This document shows positions 24,977 through 36,088 of a stretch of 64,000 nucleotides of DNA, piece after piece. The notes beneath the pieces were generated by a model. That model worked only from the letters and a program-made list of their open reading frames with translations, was not told the DNA's origin and ran no database searches. The DNA is taken from the NCBI RefSeq assembly GCF_000247815.1, contig NC_021683.1:13103638-13167637 (forward strand). The letters are read 5' to 3'. A program made the translations under genes and the position numbers. The DNA is from Ficedula albicollis (lineage: Eukaryota; Chordata; Aves; Passeriformes; Muscicapidae). The stretch's first letter is position 1, and every line of letters starts with the position of its first letter.

Positions 24977-26442
24977 GTATGAGCACAGCTTTCATTCACC
25001 ATACAATTTCTATAAGATTCTACCAGGAAATATTAAAAAAAAAACAAAACCCCAGCAAAATCTCATTAAGAGGGAAAAATAGAAGTGCAGGTAGGAAATA
25101 CATTCAGCTGTCATAAAAATTTGTAGAAGAACTCTGCTTCACTGACCCTTTGGCTATGGATGAATTTTGCCTGGGAAGACAAACAAGAGTTCAGCTAAGT
25201 GGCCCTGTTTGTCTTGACTGTAAATTAATTATCTCAGCCTTTTCCATAGCACTTAGGTTGGAAGGAAGTTCTTTGTTTTAAAAGGTAGGTGTTTGTGTGT
25301 TGGTATTTTTTTTTTTCATCTCGGTTTGGCTTTTATTTAGGGAAGTAGGGCTATTTTCTCTCTTCTTTCAAGCCCCATTCATTTAGTCCACTGAAATTTA
25401 AATGCAAAACTTTATATGCAAGTTGTATTTCTTAAGTAAACTTCTATCAACATAGAGACTTGAGCCATGTGTGTGGAAATCCCCACGCCCTGTTTCCAAG
25501 GCTTAGCAGCACTTGTAGGAGACAGGACTTAGGGTTTTTGGCAGTCTTCCTCGGGACAGAAGACCAGAAATCAAAACAAGCAAATAAATATGACAAGGAA
25601 ATGTTGCAGAACACAAAGCCCTGACAGGAACACTTGTAGTAGAGGAGGAGACACAATAATACTATTTGCCTTAAGAAAAGATGTTTTGAGTTAATGTTGT
25701 TTCTCATGGTCTCTGCCTGTAGGAGAGGCATTTTAGCAGCTCTGGAGGCAGAGGCTGAAAGGGCTGGTGGCCTTATGAAAGGGGATGAGATGGTTGCTTG
25801 TGCCTGCTCTTTTTCTGCAGCTGCATTGGGAATCACTGTCCCAAGCATTGCATTTACTCTTAAAATGGGCCTTTCCTTTTTACATCACAGCTGCACATTT
25901 TGCTGGTTCGTTCCCTCCTGGCTCCCCCAAAATTGTAAAAATTGGTACTAATGAGACTGCTCCAAAGTACTCACTTGACATCTGCCTTGCATTTCTGCAT
26001 GGTGGCACTGGCACAAGCATGTAGACAGGAGCAAACATGCATTGACACAAATGTGTCAGGGCAGGGGACATTTGCAGAAGGGACCTGACCATGCAATGAG
26101 AGCAGATAAACCCCCCTCCATGGCTGGCTGGAAAGCCCTGTGGGCTCCTGGAGGAGAGGTTTGCTCAGGCTTGGGTTTAGTTTTGCTTTGGTTGCATCAT
26201 GCCTGAATATTCACTCTTGGTGGAGAGCAAGATAAGTATGTGTCCCTTCAGCATTTTATGAAACAAAGTAATGCAGATATCTATAAGTGAGACATGACAT
26301 GAAGCGTACAGATAGTAAGTTTGGAATAGTTCTGGGAGTTAAGAATTTACATGTCTTTATTAATTATTAGATGTTATTAGTGAGTGACTAAGGAACTGGG
26401 AAGCTCTAAGCGTTCTTTTGAAGTGGTGTACCCAAATTAGGC

Positions 26443-26459
26443 TAAATAAATAAATAAAT
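26443..26459. repeat. (AAAT)n short microsatellite
   Basis: About four units of TAAA (AAATAAATAAATAAAT) in AT-rich DNA. Confidence 0.8.
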
Positions 26460-27402
26460 CTAAAAATGTTGGGGAATGTCTGCTCTAATGAATTTTCTAA
26501 ATACACAAATCACACTTATTAAATCAGTGGATCTTTTAACTGTAAAAATATTATTACTGTTACACTAGGGAAATCCATTCAGAATTATAAAATATTTGGA
26601 AACTCTTTCTATGTTTCATTTCAGTGGCAGGGTTATATGTTTAATAGGAATAAAAGGAAAAAGGTACACTTTGGGATAAAGTTTTAAAAGCCAGTTTTCC
26701 CCCCTTGTGTATGTGCCAATTTTCAATAAGAGCTGTGTTATCCTTTTAGTGTTGTTTAAAATAAACTACATATAACAAGATGTTGAAATTTCTTTATGGT
26801 ATGTTAGCACTAAGGACAGGTTAAGGAGTTGTAAAAAAAATATTAGTTTTAACTTTATGGTGATTTGTTGATTTTTCTGCAAATTAAATTTGATGCTACA
26901 AAGGGCTATATGTGATATATGTAACTTTCTCTCCCTCATTGTAATTTTTATCACCTTAATGGAGCCAACAAAGCCTGTCTTGCTAGTAGAAGAATCTCAG
27001 CTAGAGAATGCCCCTCAACCTGTGTAATAAAATTATGCAGTAGAAAAGTGTGGGGCATCCACTGACATAAATCAAAAGGAGGAGGCAGGATTCTCCATGT
27101 ATTAGCTTTGCTCCTGCTTTTATTTATCCTTTTATCAATATTTCACTTTGCATTTTATACCATTTCTGTGTCCCTTCATCAAAACGTTTAAGTTCACGTA
27201 CAAATAAGACAGACTTTACTGTAGTGTTTAAGAGGCAGTACAGAAGAATATATTGTTTTATTATTAAAATACAATTTATGAACCAGAAGTGATCATAGAT
27301 GCAAATTTATACTTTGCACATTTTTTTTTCTTAATAAGAATATGTATATTTCCATCTGGGGAGAAAGCAGCATTAAAATGAGCGAGCCTGGGGAGTATTG
27401 CC

Positions 27403-27440
27403 ACACACACAGGCGCACACACACGCATACGCTTGCATAC
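27403..27440. repeat. CA-rich imperfect dinucleotide repeat
   Basis: An interrupted CA repeat (CACACACACAGGCGCACACACACGCATACG) with CpG interruptions. It is short and imperfect and so likely of low mutability. Confidence 0.75.
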
Positions 27441-28898
27441 ACAAAAGAGCCACAGTGAGGGATTGCTGGAGAAACGAGCTCCTACCAATGCCTGGCGAAA
27501 CCCAGCTCTGTCCAGGAAAGCTGGAGCTGGGCTGGCAGGGCCTGGGATGGCACAGAGTGGGAGCACTGACAGCCTGGGATGCTCAGCACTTCCAAACTTG
27601 GCCTTTCTGAGAGGAGGGGAAAAGTGGGAAATAACACCCCTCACCAGATGGGTTTTCTCAAGCCCTCATAGCTCTAATTAAAATGGCTGGTCAGGAAAAC
27701 CCTCCTCTCTTATCCTTTTTCTGTGCTACCTATGCTGCAAACATAGTTTGCTAGTGAAACAACTTCCAAGTTTGAAGGATTTGCAATAAAAATTGGTGTA
27801 TTTTTTTAGGCTAAGATGTGGAAATCTGGTCAAAGACTTCTTTTCAGCTGTGATTAATAGCCCTGCATGCTGAATGGGGTATTTGTGGAGGGGGGTGTGA
27901 TGCTAAACAAAGTGTTGGGTACAGCAGCTCTGCTCCTGCTGGAGCTTGCTGCAGCTGGGATGAGGGCTTTAGGCATAGTGTAGTAAAACCTGCTTTGAAG
28001 AATTATGAAGTAACAGTCTAAAACTTGTGTAAGACTAGAGTTGGTTGTGTGCTTTACAGTTTCATTAGTGTCCCTCAAGGTAGTTGCTTGCTGTTGAAGT
28101 AATTTTCTGGGTTTTTTTAATCGTATTTGCAAGTGTGAATTTTTCATTGGTATATAAATCCTCTACCTCAAACTTAAGTCTGAAAATTGGGGCTCCCTGC
28201 CATCTGGAACTGCTCAGATCCTGCGAAATAGGAGATGTTTCATTGGCTTCTGTTGGGTCTGGATGAAACCAATAGTGGAAAAATAGCCGTGAAGTGGAAC
28301 TTGATTTATGGTGATGACGAGCCGGAGAGCTGACATCAGCTCCTTGTCAAAGGGAAGGGAAAAGGCTCCTTGCTGTCCATGGCAGTAGGGTCTGAAGAGA
28401 TGTGGCTCTTAGTCTAACCACAGCAGGTGGGACAGTGTTGTTTTCGTGAGTTTATTACAGAACTGCATGTGGTTGGATGGATTTAACTAAGCAGAATATG
28501 GAAGGGTGATCCCCTTTACTAGCAATGGAGAACCTGCAGTTTGAGGCAGGGTGTACCAGTCTGCTGCTGTACCTAAATCTCTGTGCTTCACCAGAACAAG
28601 AGGTAATGTAAGGAGTTATGGCACCACTGCTCATCTGCAGATCCTAGTTACCTACTTCCATTCTTCTTGGGCTTGGTTCCTGTTTCCATATGTGTAAATT
28701 ATTTTCAGAATGTTCCCCTTTCTTTGTATCATTAGCCTGTACTAGGTGTTAACCTTTCAGCATTCTAGTCAGGTGTCTGACTACAGGGCCAGCACAGGTA
28801 AACTTATTAGGTGTCCTGCTTATAGAGAAACGTTATAGCTATAATGGAAAAATAGTGCTCTTCCCCATCTTTCCCCTGTGTGGTGGTGGTTTTTATTT

Positions 28899-28918
28899 TT
28901 TGTTTGTTTGTTTGTTTT
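28899..28918. repeat. (TTTG)n short microsatellite
   Basis: Four to five TTTG/TGTT units in a T-rich context. Confidence 0.8.
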
Positions 28919-30699
28919 CTTCCCCAGAGAAGCAAAGTTTGCAATAAATTTGGCTTGGTGAGACCCTGCATTCTCTGTGCAAAGCCCAGTATTTGAATTT
29001 CATGGTGCTTTGACTTGGTTTTGAAACTTCATTTCATTGCAGCCCTTTTGTTATGTTCAGGAAACAGTCAAGGCCTTTCTGGCATCCCTTTGGCCTGTGC
29101 CCCCTTCCAGCTGAACTCTGCCATGTGCACCTTGTCTCTGCCAGCTGCAAGTCTCGGGTATGCTGTCTTCCAACACGCAGCCCCATGTGTTTGCAAACAT
29201 TGTTTCGGGTGGTACCTGACATTTGTGTATCTTCACTCAATATCTGTGCTCAGAGGTACGTGGGGGGTAGCAGAGCCATCACAGCACAACTTCTAAACCC
29301 AAAGTTTGGAGGAAGGTATAAGATATTGCAATTATTTGAGTAACACCTTTGTTATTGCACTTGCTGACCCACATCTGGTCTGTTACTTGCATCATCATTA
29401 TCTTGTCTTTGGATAAGCTCAGCCTGCTTTTGGCATTTCTAATAGGTCAAAGGGTCACTTAACAACTTGCGAATTCAACTCATGGATTTGAAATCCTGGC
29501 CATGAATTGAAGAGGTGGTAATCTTCCTTTTCTCTACTTTCCTTGCTTTGGATTGGTAGGGTTTTAACATGTAAATGTTTATGTCATCCAGTTGCATTAC
29601 AAATGGAACAAGAGTATTTAAACCCTTGGTTGCTGAAGTAAAATCTGTGATTTTTATGAGCAATGTGGAGAATGCTGGATTCACCTGTTTTGTTTCACTT
29701 GAGTTTCAAAGTGCCTGCTTAATCATAGTAGTTCTATTTTTGAGGGAAGGTGCAGACACTATGGTGACAGTTGCCTTAGAAATGCATATAACAATGCAGA
29801 GACGAGGGTGCCCACAGGCAGCTGGTTCTTGCTGTCTCCTGTCCCTGTGCACAGGAACTGCCCACCCTGCACTTCATCTCCTCGTGTATCTCCACCTCCC
29901 TCACCACCCTGCCTGTGTGTGGGGTGGGCTGGGGCTCAGCCCAGCTGGGGCAGGTGAGGGCAGGGACTCTGGGTGCTCCCATCCATTTCCAGTGGAGCTC
30001 ATGGCAGATGATGGGTCTGGGGGTGCAGGATGTCAGTGGGAGATCTGTGCCAAGCAGGAATAGGCCATCAGCGGGATGGGTTGCTTGAGCTGGGGGGGGT
30101 GCACTTTGCCAGTCTCATGGCCAGGCAAACTCCAGGCAGAAGAAACCTCTAAATTCCTGAATGTTTCATAGATTAAGTACCATGTATTGCAATTAAAAGA
30201 AAAAAAAATCCACTCTGCCCTGTGGCGATTAACGTTTGATGACAAGCTATAGGAACTGTCAGTGTGAGTATTGATCCCAAATGTATCATGGGGTGTCCGT
30301 GGGCCCAGTTTTAAGAACTACAAGCTTAATGTATTGCATGTATAAGATGTTGATCTTGATGGCAACCTGAAACATTGACTGCATTTTATTACATGTAACC
30401 CTCGTATTTATTTACATAATAGATTTGGATGGGAAATATCTGTCACCGGTGAAGTATGTGAATAAGAAACACAAAAACTAAATATGAGCACTGGGAATAA
30501 ATATATCCTGGTTTGTGAGTCAGGTGTGCAGTCTGTGGGAAGGGCTGTGATTAGCCATTATGTATGTCCTAGAGTCTTTCTTGTCTTACTGAGATGAGAT
30601 TTTTATTTACAAGGCTCCCTTTCTCTGGCTGCAGTTCCATTAAGTTTTGCTGTAGTGTTGGAAGAGGCAGGCCCGTTAGCTGCACACAGATTTACTGTG

Positions 30700-30905
30700 C
30701 GAGTTTAAGCTAATGGATACTTATCAGGCAGGCTGTATTTGGTGATCGTCCATCATTTGCTCATTAAACAGTGTATCTAAGTGATTCTCATTTCCTCCCT
30801 GCCATGTCTGGAAAGGAGGAAACTAGACACATTACGATGGAATATTAATGTCCTGGAGGATTTAGCCACCCATAATTAGATCTCCTTTGCATAAACCTGC
30901 TAGTG
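30700..30905. promoter_or_regulatory. Possible conserved non-coding element
   Basis: The block carries TTTAAGCTAATGGATACTTATC, CATTACGATGGAATATTAATG and CCATAATTAGATC, followed by CTTTGCAT, a near-octamer. These are clustered homeodomain and POU-type cores without any open frame. It sits about 350 bp upstream of the duplicated segment and about 2 kb upstream of the CpG patch at 32.74 kb, so it could act on that candidate promoter. This is inferred from motif content only. Confidence 0.22.
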
Positions 30906-31046
30906 CTACCTTATTTTGTTGTTTATCTTGTTCTCCTTAATCACCTTCACATCTTTTTTCTGTTTCTAACGATCTTTTTTTCAGTTTCCCTTTGTAATTC
31001 TGTCCCATTTGTCTCATCCTTCTTCCTTTTTTTCCCCCTTTTTCTT

Positions 31047-31889
31047 TCTTTTTTTTTTTTTTTTTCCTTTTCCTTGACCTAGTGAGCACAGCAGTCTGGG
31101 TTTCCCCACTCCTCCCTCCTTCACACAAAAAGGCTGACTTTGCCAGCAAAACCCACAGTCCCTGCCAAGCCCTATTACTGACTTTGGAGAAAAGCAGCTA
31201 GAGAACTTGTGCAAATTTAGGCTCTGAACTAGCTAAATAAGCCATGTCAGTAAACCCTCTTGTCTTATTCCCTGGCTTGCTGGCTCATGAAAGGACTAAT
31301 ATATAACGGTCCTATTTAAGGTGGAAAAAACCCTTGCTGGCCGAGGGCCACCAATGGCTGGATCAGCTGCTCACTCAGGAGAGAACGGGGAGGTGGCTCT
31401 GGAGCTGCGAGCGATTGTGCTGAGGACCATGCACGGTTCCCATGGGGGATCCCAGGGTTAGGGCATGGGCAAGGAATATACCATCGCCTCTCTGGGGATG
31501 CCCTGCTGTCCCAGTGCTCCTTCCCACCAACCACCAGGGCCAAGTGTTACTAAAGCTGGATGGAAATGATCACACAAACAAGCAAAATGCCGTGTAAACA
31601 TGGGGAGACCTGAGAGGAATCCTCTGGTGAAGCTGATTTTCCAAGGGGAGTAAATTGGCTCCAGTGGCTGGTATAAAGCACACCCAGCAGCTTCTGTCAG
31701 GTATCTTTGTGCTCCCTTGAATGTTGGTACGAAGGCACCAGGGGGATCTCCCTTTCCTTTCTAGCTGCAAGGTACTGTAAATGCGTCGGGATACACTCAC
31801 AGGCATCTATTCTCAGCTGTCTGACAAAACCCCTCAAAACTTCCTATTTTCCTGCTGAATGGGAAGGTTTCTCTGCGCACAGCGGCGGG
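31047..31889. repeat. Tandem duplication, copy 1 (about 843 bp)
   Basis: This copy starts at a TC followed by T17 (31049-31065) and ends at ...GCGCACAGCGGCGGG. From 31066 to 31889 it matches 31932-32755 at a constant offset of 866 bp with no difference that I could find by eye over about 824 bp. It includes a TATATAA motif (31300-31306) and a TATTTAAG motif downstream. Open frames inside it occur in identical form in both copies and are not taken as genes. Near-perfect identity means the event is very recent or is an assembly artefact. Confidence 0.93.
31300..31306 (+). promoter_or_regulatory. TATA-box-like motif in duplication copy 1
   Basis: TATATAA lies in the context ACTAATATATAACGG, with TATTTAAGG 8-16 bp beyond. 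It could be a core promoter element for plus-strand transcription starting near 31330, but there is no independent evidence of a start site. An identical motif sits in copy 2. Confidence 0.18.

Positions 31890-31891
<2 letters not shown>

Positions 31892-31931
<40 letters not shown>
31892..31931. repeat. Poly-T tract, 40 bp, at duplication junction
   Basis: Uninterrupted T40 separates the two copies. Long homopolymers of this kind are prone to slippage and to sequencing and assembly error, which is relevant to whether the duplication is real. Confidence 0.95.
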
Positions 31932-32165
31932 CCTTTTCCTTGACCTAGTGAGCACAGCAGTCTGGGTTTCCCCACTCCTCCCTCCTTCACACAAAAAGGC
32001 TGACTTTGCCAGCAAAACCCACAGTCCCTGCCAAGCCCTATTACTGACTTTGGAGAAAAGCAGCTAGAGAACTTGTGCAAATTTAGGCTCTGAACTAGCT
32101 AAATAAGCCATGTCAGTAAACCCTCTTGTCTTATTCCCTGGCTTGCTGGCTCATGAAAGGACTAA

Positions 32166-32172
32166 TATATAA
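32166..32172 (+). promoter_or_regulatory. TATA-box-like motif in duplication copy 2
   Basis: This TATATAA is the exact counterpart of the one at 31300. It lies about 0.8 kb upstream of the candidate exon at 32937-33037 and is the copy in native context. It is only a motif match. Confidence 0.2.
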
Positions 32173-32739
32173 CGGTCCTATTTAAGGTGGAAAAAACCCT
32201 TGCTGGCCGAGGGCCACCAATGGCTGGATCAGCTGCTCACTCAGGAGAGAACGGGGAGGTGGCTCTGGAGCTGCGAGCGATTGTGCTGAGGACCATGCAC
32301 GGTTCCCATGGGGGATCCCAGGGTTAGGGCATGGGCAAGGAATATACCATCGCCTCTCTGGGGATGCCCTGCTGTCCCAGTGCTCCTTCCCACCAACCAC
32401 CAGGGCCAAGTGTTACTAAAGCTGGATGGAAATGATCACACAAACAAGCAAAATGCCGTGTAAACATGGGGAGACCTGAGAGGAATCCTCTGGTGAAGCT
32501 GATTTTCCAAGGGGAGTAAATTGGCTCCAGTGGCTGGTATAAAGCACACCCAGCAGCTTCTGTCAGGTATCTTTGTGCTCCCTTGAATGTTGGTACGAAG
32601 GCACCAGGGGGATCTCCCTTTCCTTTCTAGCTGCAAGGTACTGTAAATGCGTCGGGATACACTCACAGGCATCTATTCTCAGCTGTCTGACAAAACCCCT
32701 CAAAACTTCCTATTTTCCTGCTGAATGGGAAGGTTTCTC

Positions 32740-33000
32740 TGCGCACAGCGGCGGGAGAAAGCCCCAGCTGCTGACAAAGAGGGGCAGCCTGGCTCCTGGA
32801 GGAGGCGATGCCTGGCTCGGGGCCGGCTCTGCGCCCTGCAGCGCTCCCGGGCCGCGGCTGCAGCTCTGCCGCAGCGCCGCTGCATTTCATAACAAACGGG
32901 GCTGCTTCTCATGCTGCTGCTTCCTTCCTGCTGCAGATTTCTGTGCTTTGCGGACTCTTGTCTCACCGATACGATGGAGAATCTTATCAGGGAGCATCTA
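32740..33000 (+). promoter_or_regulatory. ZNF423: Small CpG island, candidate alternative promoter of ZNF423
   Basis: Between about 32741 and 32900 there are roughly 16 CpGs in 160 bp (GCGGCGGG, GGGCCGCGGC, GCAGCGCCGC and others), while the flanks are CpG-poor. The patch lies 6.4 kb upstream of the ZNF423 exon on the same strand and immediately precedes a candidate exon. ZNF423 is known to use alternative first exons in mammals, so an internal promoter here would fit. The left edge coincides with the right end of the tandem duplication. Confidence 0.45.
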
Positions 33001-33037
33001 AGGCGGAGACTGGGAAAGCCTTACAGCAAACTGGGAG
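32937..33037 (+). CDS. ZNF423: Candidate alternative N-terminal exon of ZNF423
   Basis: The interval follows a good acceptor (TTCCTTCCTGCTGCAG, ending 32936) and could equally be the 3' part of a longer first exon that starts in the CpG patch. An ATG at 32974 has a strong context (ACGATGG: A at -3, G at +4). It opens MENLIREHLRRR, then a short basic stretch ending in Tyr-Ser-Lys-Leu-Gly. The only usable donor (GGAG|GTCTGA, last exon base 33037) leaves one base, G, after 21 codons. That is phase 1, exactly what the exon at 39385 needs (G + TT = Val). The donor is weak at +3 and +4, and I do not recognise the peptide from any ZNF423 isoform. An upstream ATG at 32911 is in the same frame but in weak context. 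This is a phase-based inference, not an established exon. Confidence 0.25.
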
Positions 33038-33249
33038 GTCTGAACAGGAGGGGTTGGCTTCTGCTCAGAGTAGCCATTTCCAATTCCTCACCACTGCTAG
33101 TTGTGGTGGCAGCTCCCGGGGCTGTGCAGGGCTATCCTCTCTGGGCAGGCTCCGTGGAGCAGAGGTGTTCTTTCAGTTTGAGGTGTCAGCCTGTCTGCAC
33201 CTCACCAAAGGATGGGCTCTAGATGCACCCGGAAAATACCAGGCTATTT

Positions 33250-36088
33250 AAAGTGTAAAGGTTGTTAACATCCTTTGTGCTCCTGTCATGCCAAGCAGCT
33301 GGAAAGTGACTGCTCTACAATCCCTAATCCACAAAGTTTTGAGCATTCTCAGCTCCCTTTGACTTTGTGGAAATGGAAGCTGCTCTGCATTTTGCAGGAT
33401 TAAGAGCACTGTATCAAATCCCAGGCTGCCAGTGCTGTGGGATGAGTCGTGGCACATGAATGGTGGTCGGATGGGGCTATTCTGTGTCCTATGCTGATTT
33501 GGGAGCATGTAATTGCATATGATGGGAGGAATGGAGCAAAGGCTGGGTAGGACAGCTCAGTTGTGTGTCTGAAAGTGGCAAAGGAGCCTGAAGATTAGAG
33601 AAGATCACGGAGCTCCTGCGTGCAAGTACCGATAGCTAGGGCAGGAAAAGATGTGATTAATGTGTGACTGGCTTACAATGCGGCTTGGTGCTGGAGTATT
33701 TCTCTAGAGGGAAAGCTGTGAGCCTTGACACGTACATTACAGCTAATACACAGGCATCGGTGAGACTTCCCTGCGTTTATCTGAGTGTTCTGTCACCAAC
33801 AGAATCTAACAAAATCCTCCAAACTAAAACAGTGGCACCAGAATTTTGTGCACTTTTGTGCCTGATGTCTTCTAAGGCTGATGGCAGATGAGGGGGTTGC
33901 CCTGATCCAGAATGCAGTGCTTGGTAACAGCCCTGATTCAGGAAAGTTCCCCCCATCAGCTGTGGGACATGCTTCTAGCCCATTAGATTTCTCAGTAGTT
34001 CCTCACACTCTCACAGTTCCTGATGTTTTTGTTAGTGAACTATGGTGGTTTTTTATTATGGGAAGTGTTAAACTGGTCCTTGTGGTCCTTGAAGCCTGTG
34101 TAATAGGATAAGGAAGCACACACATGCCATCTGAATTACTGAGGGGCTGTTGCTCACCTGTAAAGCTTGATTGCATCTAGAAATCAACATTTGGTGTAGA
34201 AGCATCTTACTTTGATAAGGTTAACTTCTTTCCTGGGAGTGATAAAGTGTTAAATAAGCACTGTGACTGTGAATGGAGTTCAGGTAATGGTAGCCCCATA
34301 AATAGATGTACTCACTCTTAGGGGAATGGATACTGAATCCTTTCAGAAGTTTCTCTGAGCACAAAGAACTGAAATCTTTGAGCCTGCAGCACTCGTGACC
34401 TAGCAATTAAATAAGCATCCTTGGAGAACATCTGAGACGAGCAGGCAAAATGCAAATATTTGGCATGTGCAGGAATGCTGTATTGTGATGTTGCCATTGC
34501 CCACAGTTCTTCCCTATGTCGGCTATGTGCTTGTTCTGGCTCTTGCATTTGGGCCCCACAGCCAGCTGGGGCAGAACTGAGGTCTTCTCCAGGCATGACA
34601 GCGGGGAGTTCTCCTGTGCTGGGGCAGAACAGGGAGGGGAGGCAGATGCGTCCTCCTGCTGCCAGCAATCACCCCTCTGTGCCGAGCCTCAGGTGGGAAG
34701 TCCACAAACTTTACCATGTTTTGAGCTGACTAACAATAAGAATTTCTATGCTGCCAGACCAAGGCTATTTTCAAGTCCCATCCAGCCTTCCTGAAGGGTG
34801 TCAGCTTCATAGATGCAAGTATGAAATGCCTCCAGAATTTCAGGAACTGCTGAGCCTTCACCATCTTGTCACCAGGATTCTTGAAAAGGAGTTAGAATTG
34901 ATACAAGATCTCTAGTTGCTTTGGAAAATCAGGCTTCTCAGTCTTGAATGGTGCTGCTGTTTCCTGTGGTTTTCCCAAGCTGCAGAGTGTTTCATGTACC
35001 TGGGTGGCTCCTGCCCATGCTGAACATCAGCCTTGTGCACTTGGGTGTCCACACATTCAGAGGGATTAACTAGCACAGATGGAAGTGTCTAGTCCTTGAC
35101 TTTGGTAGTTATGAGTATGTCTAGCTGTCTCAGAAAATGTATTTTCCTGCTAATGAAATGGGAATTATTCTTACTTGGCAGTGTATTTTGAGAGTGATTG
35201 TGTTGAATGCTTTATACCTCTTTCCTGGCTTTGTTTTGCCCATTAGCACAAGTTAAATAACAGCATCTACACAGTGAATATTGATACATGTGGTAACCTG
35301 AGCCAACCTAGGTTTCAAGGAATGATGACAAAAATATTAAGAAACTGAATATTCATCTTAAGTAAATAATTCTCTGGCTAATATTATGGACTAAGGGACT
35401 TTTTACTTCATTCTCAGTAGCAAGACCTGGAAATCCCTTCACAATAGTGACCAAATCTGTTCTGGGTCCACTATGCCTCTATGGGAGGGCTTGCCAAGTC
35501 CTAAGGCAGTCCCTGGGACTGTCCCCAGATGGGGTCTGTGGGATTCCTCTGCCCTCTGTGAAAAGCATTATGTCCCCAGATCTCCAGCCTGGGAAAGCCT
35601 CTTCCTGCTTCCCTATGGCTCCAGCAACAGATATGTGCAACTGAGAGTAAATTTCAGCTGAAAATGCTTCGCTGTTGAAGTTAACGTTAGGAGGAAGAAA
35701 ATGTTATATTTCCTTCTGACTTCCATGGCTTCTGCTCACTGCTGAGGTTGAGGAAAAGCCAGCAGTGACACCACTTCAAATGCTGGCTTCTTAAATAACC
35801 ATTTCTATCCAGAAGATTAGGCAGCCACCGAGGAACCTCACAGCTCTTGGATTTATGCCCATTATTGAGAGGGAGCAGAAGCACATGGAGTTTAGTGTCT
35901 CCCTACAATTACACTTGCTCTCTGTGACAAAGCCTGATCACCTATTTTTTGCTTCAGCTTCACAGATGCCATTTCTCATCAAACCTTTGGGGCTTCTTAA
36001 AGGGTATATAGACACAGTCTTTTGGTCTTTCTTTTCTGGATATGGCTGCTTTTGCTCCTTGTTTCTCTCTGCCTACTGTCTACCTGGG
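33250..36088 (+). other. ZNF423: Intron-like DNA, nothing recognised
   Basis: About 2.8 kb of ordinary sequence between the candidate exon and the GGAT array. I see no exon, repeat family or CpG-rich patch in it. Open frames around 34.3-34.8 kb are on both strands, of ordinary composition and without motifs. Confidence 0.5.

Larger units (their letters stand above)
16900..31046 (+). other. ZNF423: Intron-like DNA between two CpG-rich regions
   Basis: About 14 kb with no exon that I can support on the plus strand. It contains a perfect 20-bp palindrome (18035-18054), an AT-rich enhancer-like block (18735-18980), a CpG-dense minus-strand exon-like ORF (24698-24976), a short CA-rich microsatellite (27403-27440), a (TTTG)n stretch near 28.9 kb and a conserved-looking block at 30.7-30.9 kb. 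The rest is ordinary AT-rich sequence with GC-rich, CpG-poor interludes (about 19.3-19.5, 20.35-20.5 and 29.8-30.05 kb). Placement within ZNF423 is inferred from the downstream exon. Confidence 0.5.
31890..32755. repeat. Tandem duplication, copy 2 (866 bp, with T40 tract)
   Basis: This copy begins with TC plus a run of 40 T (31892-31931), compared with 17 T in copy 1; the 23 extra T account for the difference between 843 and 866 bp. After the tract it matches copy 1 to its last base. The right edge coincides with the start of the CpG-rich patch, whose sequence (GAGAAAGCCCC...) continues only after copy 2. Copy 2 is therefore the one in the original context of the downstream promoter-like region, and copy 1 in the original context of the upstream flank. 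Confidence 0.93.

Noticed and set aside
31316..32672. Pairs of identical minus-strand open frames of 75 and 78 codons
   Set aside because: They occur twice only because the DNA segment is duplicated. No motif or start context supports translation.
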